Below, one piece after another: positions 9,656-21,243 of a stretch of DNA of 64,000 nt. The first letter of the stretch is position 1, and every line of letters starts with the position of its first letter. The translations under genes and the position numbers were made by a program. The notes under the pieces were generated by a model that was given only the letters and a program-made list of their open reading frames with translations, searched no databases and was not told where the DNA came from. The stretch lies in contig FJOG01000010.1 of assembly GCA_900073065.1 (NCBI GenBank), positions 1,401,423 through 1,465,422 of the forward strand. The letters are read 5' to 3'. Source of the stretch: Phialocephala subalpina. Taxonomy: Eukaryota > Ascomycota > Leotiomycetes > Helotiales > Mollisiaceae.

Positions 9656-11413
9656 ATGAGTCTATACCTCACCCCCCTCAACCCCCACCTAAAAGAAATC
9701 CGCATCCTCCACCTCCAACCCCTCACCTCCGGCCCATCGATCCGCTGCTCCACTTCGACCGTCTCACTCCTCTCCCAACCCTCTCCCTCATACGAGGCCT
9801 TATCGTATGTCTGGGGCGATGCATCAATCCAACAAGAAATACAGTTCGATGGCGCCCCATTTCCTGTCACGCGAAATCTATTCACAGCCCTTCAGCATCT
9901 ACGCCTCCCAGACCAGGAACGGAGATTGTGGGTCGATGCTTTATGTATAAATCAAAAAGACATCAAAGAGAGGAATGAGCAGGTTGCTATGATGGGTGAG
10001 ATTTATGTTTATGCGAGACCGGTGTTGATTTTTCTCGGTGAAGCAGACGAAGGAAGCAATGAAGCTTTCAATCTGATTTCTAGGGTCAGTGAAGAGGGCG
10101 AGATCGAGGACAATGTGTCGAGGAAGCTATTTAGTTTCTATATGAACCTTGTTGAGAGGGAATGGTTCACGAGGTTGTGGACTGTGCAGGAATTAGTGCT
10201 TGCGAGTCAGGATCCGATGGTTGGGTGTGGGTTCAGTTGGATTAGTTGGAGTGTGTTGTTGAGGGTCTGGCAGAGGGTTGCTTTGAGGGAGTTCGGGGAG
10301 ATGGAGATGGTTATCAGTTCCGAAGAAAGTGATGAGGGGAATGAGAGTGAGGAACTTTCAGGAAGGAGACCGAACGGCATTAAAATCGATCTCCTCAGCA
10401 ATTTGCGCAAAGCGGTCACTGAGAAGAAAGGAGAAGAGCTAAGAGACCTGTTGCTCAATACTGTTTCTTGTAAAGCGACAGAACCTCGAGATAGGATATA
10501 TGGACTCTTGGGAATGTTGGTAGAGGGCCACCGGAATGACATTACTGTGGATTACTCACGGCCGCTTGGACAAGTTTATGCTGAGGCGATTACACATATC
10601 TTTCGACGAGGCATCGGGCCGTTCTTACTTTCTGGGATGGAGCTTGCAGGCCCGACACCATCAGATTCATCGTTTCCGTCTTGGGTGCCAATGTTCGGAA
10701 GCAGAACATTACCGAGCCCGACGAAATTCCATCCTCCTGGAGTGGGAGCTTCCGGCGCTGGAAGTGGTGCCGACAATGGGAGGGTAGATGAAGATATTCA
10801 AACTCTTCGTGTGAGAGGTATGCCAATTGATACTGTTCTTGAGAAGATTGAATTTGGTGAGGGACTTGCATGCCTCACACAGCTTTCCGCAGTGGAAGCT
10901 TTAGTCAGCAAAGCTCGTCAACTCGCAACTGAGAATAAACATCATCGACTGTATCTCAATAGTTTCAAGAGCAAGGAGCCGGTTTGGAGAACCTTGATAG
11001 CGAACAAGGCGTACAGTGGTGCAGCACGCGAAGTGGCTCCCGAGTCTTATGGTGAGATGTACCAAAGGCTCCGGGATAATCCAGACATCGGTTGGAATAG
11101 CGACGAGAATCCTGCTCGAAAGTACATATTAGCGCTGATGAATCACTTACCTGGAAGTTGCTTCTTCATATCAACCACTGGATTCTACGGCATTAGTCAA
11201 GGGACACTTGAGGTAGGAGACCACTTGGCAATCTGGTTCGGTGCACCAGCTCCATTCGCGTTGCGACCCAAAGCACAAGTTCAAGATGAATCTGGAGAGT
11301 TGAAATATGCAGTCTGTGGCGTAGCATACGTCGCAGGCATCATGGACGGAGAAATGGTAGACGAGATATACTGCGAAGATTTAGAAGACGATATGTTATT
11401 CATTGTCCACTAG
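9656..11413 (+). CDS. HET-domain (heterokaryon incompatibility) protein
   Basis: Single-exon gene of 585 aa starting at ATG 9656. The HET domain (PF06985 type) is plain in the first third: YEALSYVWGD near residue 45, LWVDALCINQKDIKERN near residue 90, then GEIYVYARPVLIFLGEAD and WFTRLWTVQELVLA. The middle has ATEPRDRIYGLLGM and VDYSRPLGQVYAEA, and a conserved C-terminal region follows. HET domains trigger programmed cell death on non-self recognition in filamentous fungi. Whether this copy takes part in incompatibility cannot be read from sequence. It stands next to the NLR gene, consistent with an accessory allorecognition neighbourhood. It is tail-to-tail with the aldehyde dehydrogenase gene, whose stop codon region overlaps its end by a few bases. 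Confidence 0.92.
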   Translation: MSLYLTPLNPHLKEIRILHLQPLTSGPSIRCSTSTVSLLSQPSPSYEALSYVWGDASIQQEIQFDGAPFPVTRNLFTALQHLRLPDQERRLWVDALCINQKDIKERNEQVAMMGEIYVYARPVLIFLGEADEGSNEAFNLISRVSEEGEIEDNVSRKLFSFYMNLVEREWFTRLWTVQELVLASQDPMVGCGFSWISWSVLLRVWQRVALREFGEMEMVISSEESDEGNESEELSGRRPNGIKIDLLSNLRKAVTEKKGEELRDLLLNTVSCKATEPRDRIYGLLGMLVEGHRNDITVDYSRPLGQVYAEAITHIFRRGIGPFLLSGMELAGPTPSDSSFPSWVPMFGSRTLPSPTKFHPPGVGASGAGSGADNGRVDEDIQTLRVRGMPIDTVLEKIEFGEGLACLTQLSAVEALVSKARQLATENKHHRLYLNSFKSKEPVWRTLIANKAYSGAAREVAPESYGEMYQRLRDNPDIGWNSDENPARKYILALMNHLPGSCFFISTTGFYGISQGTLEVGDHLAIWFGAPAPFALRPKAQVQDESGELKYAVCGVAYVAGIMDGEMVDEIYCEDLEDDMLFIVH

Positions 11414-13038
11414 CCATACCTCGCATTCTCCACCTCATCATCAAACCAAGTAGGCTCTTGCCCATAGTTGATGATCGTACTCTTCACCTTTGTATAGCTC
11501 TCAAAAGCCTCGATTCCGTTCTCTTTCCCCATCCCGCTTTCTTTGAACCCACCCCATGGCGAGGATGGGTCGTTTAGGTGGTGGCCGTTAATCCAGACCA
11601 GTCCTGCGTCGATCTTTTCGGCGACTCGGTGGGCTTGGTTGAAGTCGTCTGTCCAGACTGATGCACCCAAGGCGAAGGAGGTAGCGTTCGCGACCTGTAT
11701 TATGTCTTCTTCCGAGGAACATTTGATGAGTGCTATGACGGGGCCGAAGACTTCGTTGCAGGCCAGATCGCTGTCAGCTTTCGTCTCGATGAGTGTTGGT
11801 TGGAAGAAGAATCCCTTTGCGTCGACGGTGGTGGGTTCTCCACCACATAAGAGCTTTCCGCCATCCACAATGGCACGTTCTACGAAGGCAGAGCATCTAT
11901 CAACACTGGCTCTTGAGATGACGGCTCCGATTTGAGTTTTGTCATCAGTCGGGTCACCGACCCTCAAGGTTTTCGTTCTCGACACCAACAGTTCGACGAA
12001 CTCGTCGTAGATATCCGAATGAATCAACAAACGACTGCCTGTTACGCACGTCTGGCCACTCGCAATGAAGCTAGCAAACAAAGCAGCTTTCACACCCTTC
12101 TCGACTGGCATACTCGGAAAGAAACACACAGGTGCCTTTCCACCCAACTCGGCCGTGATAGGAATGAGGTTCTTGCTCGCATTCGGGGCAATGGCCTCAT
12201 AAGTAGCAAGCCCACCCGTCAAATCAATCTTCGCAATCAACCTCGACTCACAAAGAAACTTTCCCGTCTCCCTACCATACCCACTCACAATCTGCAACGT
12301 CCCATCCGGCAACCCCGCCTCCTGGAACAGCTTCCCCATCTTCAACACGCTCAACGGCGCACTCTCACTCGGTTTCACAATCACCGTATTCCCAGCTGCT
12401 AATGCAGCAGCGATTTTCTTCGTTGCGATCAAGAGTGGGTGATTCCATGGCGTGATATGGACTACGACTCCGAGAGGTAATCGTGTGAGGGTGTTGATGA
12501 CGGGTCCTTTGAAGGGAGTTACTCGTCCTTCGTGAGTTCGGGCTAGAGAGGCGAAGTATTCGAGCCATTCAGGGATGCGGGATAGTTGGGCTTTCATTTC
12601 TCGGATAGGGCGACCAGTTTGTTGGGTTTCGAGGTTGATGAATTCGGGGAGGCGGGAGCGAAGAAGGGTGGCGGCTTTGGAGAGGACTGTGAAGCGAGTT
12701 GAGGCATCGGTTTGGCTCCTAATATGTAGAGTTAGCATATTCTTGATGAGTTGGCGTTGAGGATCGGGAAATATCCATGCATCGAGTCGAGACTTGCAAG
12801 GGTTTTGGGCGACGCTCGTCTCGAGGTGCCAAGAACGTTCCATCCAGAATTTCACTTACCAAACGCCACTTGAAAAGTTCTTCAACGAGGACTCGATGAT
12901 ACTGCTCACCGTCTCCAGGGGTGTGGCATCTATCGTAGCAATTGATGCTTCTGTTGCTGGGTTGATCACGTGGATCAGCTCTTTCGTTGGTGGTTGATGG
13001 GCTCCATCAACCCAGTTGGTGTGCCGTATGTCAGCCAT
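11410..13038 (-). CDS. NAD(P)-dependent aldehyde dehydrogenase
   Basis: Exons 13038-12860 and 12718-11410 give 495 aa, a standard ALDH length. The intron has donor GTAAGT, branch GCTAAC and acceptor TTAG, and restores ...FSSGVWSQTDASTRF. Motifs: the oxyanion Asn in TPWNHPLL, cofactor-site VKPSESAPLS, the general base in ITAELGGKAP, catalytic Cys near residue 284 in SGQTCVTGSR, EVFGPVIAL, and the C-terminal SPWGGFKESGMGKENG. It oxidises an aldehyde to an acid; the betaine-aldehyde/AldA-like class is likely but the substrate is not defined. It is 4 kb from the PhyH/monooxygenase cluster and lacks that cluster's promoter motif, so membership is uncertain. TCCGAGGA occurs only inside its coding region (11711). 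Confidence 0.93.
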
Positions 13039-13855
13039 TCCTGCAGGTTCTGTAGAATGAATGTAGGAGAGTATGTATTGTTGAAAAAAGCCAGCTGCTG
13101 CCGAATTTTCTGTTTTGTTTGGTGAAGGTTGGTCTCAAACAGGCAGCTGCTCAATGAGGCAAGGTTTTCCGGAGTTGGCCGCAGTCACGTGATGACCATC
13201 CTTCGATACACGTGCTTCTAAAAGCTTTGGCAACATTGCACTAGCAGAAAGATCTTCTTGCTCTTGCTCCTACCCGATGCTCAAACTTCAAGAGTAGGAG
13301 GTGTTTGTGAAGAGTGAAACACGGATTGGGACTGGGGCTCTTCGCTAATGCACTAGCACGGAATGGACTTGGCGCCCCTTTCCCAAAAAACTTAAACGCT
13401 CAACCTCTCTTCATCTCAACTCGTGTCACTCAAACACTCACGGCATACAACGCCAGATCAATCCTAAGGTTGATCGGCTACAGGACTCGAGTCGAACCGC
13501 TCTATAAAGAGTTGACACTAAACAAGAGGACGAGCAATTGCGTGCGACCGGGAAAGAAACCAGCCCGAAACAGGCTGAGCCTTCTAACGCCTCAATGTTC
13601 AGCTGCATCTCAGCCTCCACCACTTCCGGGGTACTGCATCGCAGTACCTGTGCTCACCCAATGGCGATGAGCTCACGACTCGATCGGAGACTAAACGCCA
13701 ATATTTGCTTTTCCTTTTGGATTGCCAACACCGCCACGTCACGGGCGACCTCAGGCCCACGATGTTCCCCTCCACAACTTCCTCTCTCTCATTCTGGAGA
13801 ATCCTCCTCACCCACAGCTCTCGATTGAAGGCCCCGCTTGAATTATCTTCTCGCA
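13039..13855. other. divergent promoter region between ALDH and the AAA ATPase gene
   Basis: About 800 bp between two divergent genes. It contains TCACGTGA at about 13182 (a palindromic bHLH/bZIP-type E-box) and a tataaag at about 13501. No gene or repeat was recognised. Confidence 0.5.
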
Positions 13856-16763
13856 ATGTTGTTCGTCTTTGGCCCGACCAAGGACTCTTGGATCATCGGC
13901 AATGACAAATTCACGATGCAGTGAGTGTGCGTCCTTCGCAAGGCTGCACGAAGCGCTGACATGCCTCCCCCATCTTAAGATATGGAATGCCTTCCAATGT
14001 TGCCAATGAGCTCGAAAGTGGACAAATCTCAGCAAAGGATGTTCAATGGTGCTCCGTGGGCCAAGGTGGAGTTCTATGTTTCTACAAGTGGTCGTCCACC
14101 GATCCATTCAGATTCCAGCCGGACCAAGGAGACCGTGAGTTACATTTCCTACCAGACGGATGGCTTGTGACTTGCTAAACGATTTCAGTGTTCTTTTCGC
14201 AAACGGAAAACCTCAAGGCGGACTTGAACAGCGGCGGTGTGGAACATGTCACGTTCGCTTCTGGGGGCGGCTGGTTTGTAAGGTATCGCAATGGGAACGT
14301 CCGACTATCCATGGAAGGAACATTCCCAGCAATCTTCGATGAGGTAGCTTCAGCGAACATGACGACTAAAGGTTCTTCCAGATCTCAGTTACAGACTTCC
14401 ACGATATCAAATGTCTTCTTTGGTGCCGACGATGCTATCCTCATTCAGTTCGGTGTGCCATCCGTGCCAATATGGGAGAACAACGCCGCGTTGAAATGGA
14501 GGGGCTTGCCGGCCAACCTTGTAACGAATCTTACTGAACTCTTCAATGAGGGCTGGGTACTCTCCAAGCGAACAAACTTATGCTCGTGGAATAAAGAATA
14601 CTTCTACGTCGAATGGACAAAACCTTACTCCACCGCAACGAAAGCACTATACCAGCTACCACCACACGCCATGCTTCCAGCTTTGTTTGTCCGTCAAATG
14701 TGGGAAGGAGAATATCCAACATCAATTCCGCAGCCAGCGCCAGAAAAGCCTGTACAGTCCAAGCCTAAACCCCCTGCTCTTCCTCCCAGGAACAAAAGTG
14801 ACACTGCTCCAGAGGTCACTGTGGAAATGATACAGGACATGTGTAACGACTTGTTCGAGCAATATTCGGATTCTCAAGAGACCATGGACGGGACAAAATT
14901 CAAAGCATTCTGTCAGAAGCTGCTGCCAAAGAAAGAGTTGGCTAGGGTTTGGGACCTTTCAGATGCCGATGGTAACGGGACATTCTCTCGTGACGAGTTC
15001 ACTATCGCAGTGTACCTCATCGTGAGCAGAAAGAGGGGCAGCAGTCTACCACATCAGGTGCCCTACGAACATTTCCTCAAGGCTCAGGAACCGAACAAGT
15101 CGCGCTGTGCACGGAGGACGTTCCTCCTGTCAAAGGACTTCAAGCCGGTATGCTGCTTTTGTCAGGACGAGTTGGTGATTGGGTGCTGGAAATGTGTTGA
15201 TTGCCAAGTCTGCGCTACTCAAGGCCTTCTGAATCGCATCATGCTTTGTGTCAAATGCTTCTGCTCCAATGATACATCATCTCTGACGCTGACGGAGGCC
15301 GGTCACAAGCCAACGTGGACCAAAATCGTCCGAGCTAACATCAACACCGGTGAAATCAAGGAGGGGATTAATTTCTGCGACTTGTGTGGAAAGGTCAACA
15401 GAACAGGACGTCGGCTATTCTACTACTGCGCAAATCAGCCAGCGTGTGACTTTGATAGCTGCAAATCCTGCCACGAGCCTGGTCAATTGTGTCCCAATGG
15501 TCATATTCTGAAATCTGATGAGGATGACGACGACGAATTGGAATCTGGATTCGAGTCGATGAACCTTCGCGGTGCGAATTCTTCTAATCCCTTCCTCAAC
15601 GATGATGATGACGACGAAGGGGATGAGAAGGGAGGAACCGACGACGTCCCTTCAAGCAAACCTTCCAAGGATGCCACCGATGATGACAAAGCATTGAGGG
15701 GCCGAATCTCAAGCTCGATCGTGAAGGAGAAACCCAACGTGAAGTGGGAGGATGTAGCTGGGCTTGAGAAAGCGAAAGAGGAGCTACAAGAAGCTGTCAT
15801 ACTTCCAGCCAAGTTCCCCAAACTATTCAGCGGCAAGAGAAAGGCTCGCCGAGGGATTTTACTTTACGGCCCTCCTGGTACCGGGAAGTCATACCTGGCG
15901 AAGGCAGTCGCGACCGAAGCAAATTCAACTCTCTTCAGCATTGGTAGCAGCGATGTGATGTCGAAGTGGTTAGGTGAGAGTGAAAGGTACGTCAATGTCC
16001 ACTCGACAGCAGGACACTGTCACTGATCCAATTGTCTTCTCAGGTTGATTAAAACACTCTTCGATCTCGCCCGGGAGAACAAGCCGTCGGTCGTCTTCAT
16101 CGACGAACTTGACGCACTCTGCGGATCACGCGACGAACCTGGACACAACCCCCACATGGCGGGACTCAAGACTGAGATTATGATACAAATGGACGGAGTT
16201 GGTCACGACAACGAAGGTGTTCTAGTACTCGCAGCAACCAATCTACCTTGGACGCTCGACCCCGCAATTCGGCGACGGCTTCAACGAAAGATCTACATCG
16301 CACTCCCGGATGAGCCAGCTCGGGCTGAGATGTTCAAGATCCATGTTGGTAATACTCCTTGCGGCCTCACTCCAGATCACTATGCGACTCTTGGTCGAGT
16401 CACGCATGGGCTTTCTGGCAGCGATATTGGGAATGCGGTCCAGGATGCTCTCATGCAACCCGTTAAGAAAGTATCTTCCTCGAAACATTGGAAGAAGGTA
16501 AGCGAAAGACGACTCACACCCACTTCTGCTAACAGATATAGGTCATTATCAATGGAACCGAGAAATTGACACCCTGTAAGCCAAATGAGCCAGGAGCTAT
16601 GCCGATGAACTGGCGCCAAGTCCCCGCTTCGAAACTCCACGAGTCCATCGTTATCGCAGAGGACTTTTTCGAGGTACTCCAGAAGGTGAAGCCTACAGTC
16701 AGCCAGGGTGAAATCAAGAAGTATTTGGAGTGGACCGAGCAATTTGGTATGGAAGGTTCATGA
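13856..16763 (+). CDS. VPS4-like AAA ATPase with N-terminal EH-like and zinc-binding regions
   Basis: Five exons (13856-13920, 13980-14134, 14189-15986, 16044-16497, 16542-16763) give 897 aa; all four introns have good donors and branch sites and keep frame. Residues 1-270 hold beta-rich text with repeated Trp/Phe-containing units. A Pro-rich linker (about 255-275) precedes an EH/EF-hand-like region with loop [13 protein letters not shown] (about 330-350). Next come two cysteine clusters ([18 protein letters not shown] near 394 and CDLCGK...[16 protein letters not shown] near 470-505) and an acidic linker. From about 590 to the end is a full VPS4-class AAA module: [17 protein letters not shown]-loop GPPGTGKS (about 634), Walker [32 protein letters not shown] and the Vps4_C helix. 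The usual MIT domain is absent. The ATPase looks competent; its target is unknown. Confidence 0.88.
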
Positions 16764-16934
16764 GCATGGTTCTGAACAACCTGTCCAGGAGTAAGGAGGG
16801 AGATGACGGTAAGCGAACTGACTTGATTTCATATGTTGACGAGTTCACAGACTTAGTTTGATTTCCTGACCTCAATGTGAACCAAATACCAATGAAATAC
16901 ATTCAAGAAAGTTTACATCTACGCATTGAAATCC

Positions 16935-18007
16935 TCACCAAGCCTTCACAGCAGCCAACTTCAAAATCAAATCCGTCCTCTCCGGCTTCTCCAACGGCTC
17001 CAACCTCTCCATCGGATCCAACTTCCCATCAACCATCAACGGCTCACTCGTCCTGATATTACAATGTGGCCAATGCGTCGTCCCCCTATACGTCTCAAAC
17101 AACCTAGCCTTCAAATCCATCTGTTCCTGTTCCCCAAACGCCCTCGGCGTATAACAAATATAAAATACGGTCCTGATCTCCTCTCCTTCCGGGAAAGCAG
17201 CATAATGCATCGTCCTCGAATCCCAGATTACGAAATCGCCTGGTCCGCAATCAACCTTAATCAATTCACATCCGCGATCGCGGAACCAGTCCAAATGCTC
17301 TTGTTTGAAGAGGAAGAGGTCGAGAAAGTCTTTTGGTGGGCCGCCGCCGGGTGGGGTGAACATTTCTCTGGGCTCGCTGAAAAATTCTTCGAAGAGAGGA
17401 GCGGATCCTTTCATAAGAAGGAGACCGCCATCTTTTGGTCCCGAAGGGGCGAGGTTTAGGAAACCTTGGGCGCAGGCGAGACCCTTTCGGCTGGGTGCTT
17501 GGTCACAGTGGGGCCAGGGGGTACCTTCGACGTCGGTTCGTTTTGGGAGGCCGATGTTGAAGCCGTCGAAGGAGACGACGAGTTCTTTTGTGCCCCAGAG
17601 ATCTTCGTAGATCTTCAAGATGCCCGGCTCTCTGCGAATTTGTCAGGTACTGTCTACGGCTGGGAGTTGGGGCAAACTTACGTTCGAGCATCCCACATGA
17701 ACTTCTCGTGGCCGGAACAGTACGAATGGTACATGCTCTTGAAGCTCTTTGGCAAATGCTTCTGGTTCCAGGTACTCGTATCCTTCAAATCAAGACCCAG
17801 ATCGAAAGATAGCAACCAATCAAGAGCGCGATCTTGGTAAGACTTCGCCTTCTCGGGCATGATCACATTCTTGATCACCGCATATCCGTTCTTGAAGAAA
17901 TCATCTCTCCAGTCTCCGAATTGCGTCGCTGCGGCGTTCTGATACAGCTTGAGGAGACCCGGGTCCTCCTTCGTGGTGGTGTAGGTTTGAATCTGCGTTG
18001 CGGACAT
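16935..18007 (-). CDS. phytanoyl-CoA dioxygenase (PhyH) family 2-oxoglutarate oxygenase
   Basis: Exons 18007-17682 and 17631-16935 encode 340 aa; the 50-bp intron (GTAAGT...CAG) joins KFMWDART to EPGILKIYEDLWGT. The Fe(II) triad is visible: His150-x-Asp152 in TPWPHCDQAPSRKG and distal His251 in GDFVIWDSRTMHYA, with a following Arg (about 262) for 2-oxoglutarate. It hydroxylates an unknown small molecule; PhyH proteins in fungi act in lipid and secondary-metabolite modification. Three TCCTCGGA sites lie 160-234 bp upstream of the start. The same motif stands before the monooxygenase and hydrolase genes, so co-expression with them is likely. Confidence 0.9.
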
Positions 18008-18980
18008 GGTGACGATGTTTGAGTTTGGGATAACGACTGAACTGAGCGGTGATGATGCAGCTGGTGTCGAACTTTGGTGAAGTCCTTTTGTACTCTCTGA
18101 CGTGGCGGGTCGCGTCCGGCTAATGGTGGGGTGGACTCGCGACCTTCAGGATTCCCGCTGAAGTATTCCTCGGAGCGGCTCGGATCACGCGTTCGTCATA
18201 TACGGTTCCTCGGATCAATACGCCAGCTGACCCTCCTCGGAACATACAATCGTTGATTTCCCGCTGGCTGTGGAGATCCGAGCTCGAGCTTGCATTCTTT
18301 AGGAACAGCAATATGCTGCCGTGCGCAGATTCTACTGGCATGGCTACCAAGATTCATCTGATGCAACCCAGGAACATGTCTCTATCCTTCCCCCACTTCC
18401 CGTCTCCGCAAATTCGTGTGCAACTGGCACGAATGGGGGTTCGCAGATAGTCAGCTACGCGCGCAATCTCGGCGGCAATGCCACAGTATTCACATCGTGG
18501 AATCTTCCGACTGCCGAATTCTGATTGGACAAGACCAAAATTTTGGCTCCTCAATTGCGAGAGTTAGATTGTGGGGCAAAATCCAGGGACCTATGGTGAC
18601 ACGAACGGACGTCCGAATCGTTGCAATCTACAACTACGGAATGCTTTGCTGACTATCTGGCTAAAACCAATACTCCCAAATCAGGGCGCAGGACTTAAAT
18701 TGGTCGTACGACAAACCTCAGACCATCTGAAATGGGAACGATGGACCGACTACCAAGTATCTGGGTCAGACTTCACACTACTCACTTCCACACCCTTGCG
18801 ATTGAGTTGTTTCATGGAAGTTTGTTTGAATTCTTGTTATCTGCCTATCTGTTTCTGCTCTTCACAACCCTCATCAAAATTGTTTCTGTTTACTGCACGC
18901 TTCGTCCAATGTCCAACTCCTGCACTCAATAATGTTGCCATCTTCACCACAGACTCAATATTCACCACTCTACTCTCAGC
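18008..18980. other. PhyH promoter and MFS 3' flank
   Basis: The first 250 bp are the PhyH promoter with the three TCCTCGGA sites. The rest, up to the stop of the MFS gene at 18981, shows no gene, repeat or RNA feature I can support. Confidence 0.45.
18167..18241. promoter_or_regulatory. three TCCTCGGA sites upstream of PhyH
   Basis: Exact copies lie at 18167-18174, 18207-18214 and 18234-18241, between 160 and 234 bp before the PhyH ATG. TCC-N2-GGA is an inverted half-site pair of the kind bound by Zn2Cys6 dimers. Binding is inferred, not shown. Confidence 0.6.
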
Positions 18981-20762
18981 CTATGGCATATGATTGTTCT
19001 CCCCATGTGGAGCAGCAACATGATAAGCCTCCCCCATATGCTTCCTATCCTTATCATGCTCATCCGTCGCCCACCTCTCCGTAAAGTGTCTTATCCTCTT
19101 CCCTGTAAAATAAATCACAACACCCATCACCCCAAAGAAAGCGGTCAATCCAGCATAAGTCCCAAAAACAACAGCATACCCAGCTTCCTTCTGGAATTGA
19201 GCGATTCCAAAACTCAAGCCGAATTGGATGACGCCTCGCATGGCACAGACGAGAACCAAAGCACTGCCTTGGCGAGAGGGGTAGGCGTCAAGCAGGTAGG
19301 TTTGTCCTGCGATACTGGCGCCGACGAAAGAGAAGAATTGGGCGCAGTACCCGAAGACGATGGCGAACCAGTGGAATTTGTAGGGGTAGGAACCTGCTTG
19401 TCCGAAGACCACACAGGCGACGATACCCATGATTGTCGGGATGATGAGAGGAATCAATCTGAACTCAGGTTCATGAACGCCGCTATTTCTCTTCGACATG
19501 TGCTTGACGACCCAGTCGCTGAAAAAACCAAGAAGTGGGAAGCCGAGGAGGATAACAACGATTTGACCTCCTTGAGCGAAGCCTACGGAGCTGCTGGCCC
19601 ATGAGTATGGTGCTGCAAGGAGGATGTTGCCGTATGTTGTGCCGATGGCAACGTTGATTCCGAGGAGGACGCCGTTCATCATTACGACCCAGAAGATGTT
19701 TGGGAAGAGGAAGAGCTGGACCATGTGCTTATAGCATAACGCAGCTTCTTTCCAATCAGGCTTTCCGACCACGAGGCGCAAGTCCGAAATGAATGTTCTT
19801 GGTTTGAAGTTGACAGTGTCGAGCTCGCGAGCGGACTTTGTGGTTAGTCTATCGAGGTGGTTGACAACTCTTGCCTTTCCGTCGACGTCGACACTCTCTT
19901 CATTGAAGCCCTCGTATGCCGCAATAGGTCGATCGTATTTCGTTTCCGGAACCATGAGGAAGGATACGACGAACACGATAAAAGTCGTAATGGCATAGAA
20001 TCCATACCACCAGCGCAGTCCCATGGCCGCAGTTTGGTAAGAGGCGATTGTCGAAAGAAGGCCACCAAGCGTGGCTTGAATAAACCATTGCCAAGTCAGC
20101 ACTCTCCCCCTCTCATGCAAAAAATGCGTCTCCTATTCCTAGTCAGCTTCCTATCATCCTCATCTCTCAAAGTTTTCTCACCTGTATCATCATAGGCGTC
20201 AGCGCCTCACTCTGCCCCGCCGCCAACCCCAACACAATCCTCGCCCCAAGATGCCAATTATACCCCTTATTCACTGCACACAATACACTCGCCATACTAA
20301 CCAAAAACACACTTGCAAGAAACACAGAACGTCGTCCAACTGCGAGTGCTAAAGGCATGGAGATGAAATTCCCGAGTCCCATGGCGAGAGCGGGGATTGT
20401 GAATAGGTAGGTGATTTCGGATTCTGAGCGGCCTTCGGCGAGGTAGCCGGGGAGGAAAAACCCGATTACGGCGCCGACGCCGGAGACGACTGTTAGGGCG
20501 AGGGTGTTGACTGATGTTTGTTAGTGAGGTTTGAGATGGGGAGGATGGGGGGCGAACAGAGAGAGGTGCAGAGCATGATGATTAGGCGGCGCCATGCTGG
20601 GAGGTTGAGGGGATCACGGGGATCTTGACTTGGTGTTGGGATCAAGACCAAGGAGTCTTCGGCAATGAGCTCGACGGTTCCGAAGGTTGTGGGTTTCTCT
20701 GCTCTATCGTCGAGGTATTCGATCTGCTCCGCTAACATTGACTTGCTTTGGGGTGAAGACAT
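18981..20762 (-). CDS. MFS permease (Dal5/anion:cation symporter-like)
   Basis: Exons 20762-20558, 20510-20182 and 20132-18981 encode 561 aa. Intron 1 has an unusual GTTCGC donor but a perfect ACTAAC branch; intron 2 is GTGAGA with a CTGAC branch. About twelve hydrophobic segments are visible, with an N-terminal cytosolic stretch (DPRDPLNLPAWRR), loop motif LAVGRRSVFLAS and ARIVLGLAAGQSEALTPMMIQ, typical of MFS. A long central loop (about 270-330) separates the halves. The family moves small organic molecules across the plasma membrane; the substrate is unknown. It is divergent from the FAD monooxygenase and shares its 480-bp promoter, which carries two TCC-N2-GGA sites, so it probably imports or exports a compound handled by that enzyme. 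Confidence 0.9.
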
Positions 20763-21243
20763 TGTTGATGACTGAATGCAGGTACTGTTCGAATGTTTGA
20801 TGGGCGGTTGTAACTAGTGAACGACAACGCCCTGGCCTCTTGAGCCTGTTCCTGAAAGATACCAACAAAGTGATAGTAGTGGACCACTTGTGTACTAAGT
20901 CGAAATCTAGGGAGGATAAGGTGGACTTTATGTCAACCTCGTCTCATAGTGTCCCATAACCAAGGCGCTGGAATCAGGGTTCGAGACTACAGTGGATGGT
21001 TCAGCTCGGTTGCAAGTACCCCACGCTTCTTTCCCCGGAGCGTTCGGTTCGCTGGCGGAATGCGGGGGAACCGAACTTGCTCCTCGGAATAATTTTGCAG
21101 GGGCACGCTCACTAGAACAGTTCGGTTATCTGCATTCGATTCAAGATCCGTGCTATTGATGACTGCTGAGCCTCGAACTGTGAGGCTGCGACTGAAAAAG
21201 TCCCAACTATCAAACAATAAATTCTTTGAGGAGACTTTACACC
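20763..21243. promoter_or_regulatory. divergent MFS/monooxygenase promoter with TCC-N2-GGA sites
   Basis: Contains TCCTCGGA at 21081-21088 (163 bp before the monooxygenase ATG) and the variant TCCCCGGA at 21032-21039 (212 bp before it). The spacing matches the sites before PhyH and the CocE-type hydrolase. Short GGTTCGGTTC/GAACCGAAC inverted text also occurs around 21040-21075. Confidence 0.55.

Noticed and set aside
11711..11718. TCCGAGGA inside ALDH as a regulatory site
   Set aside because: It lies in coding DNA far from the ALDH start, and one chance copy is expected. The same caution applies to the two copies in the Zn2Cys6 coding region.
11932..12402. 156-codon plus-strand frame opposite ALDH
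   Set aside because: Antisense to ALDH catalytic-domain codons; no independent motif.
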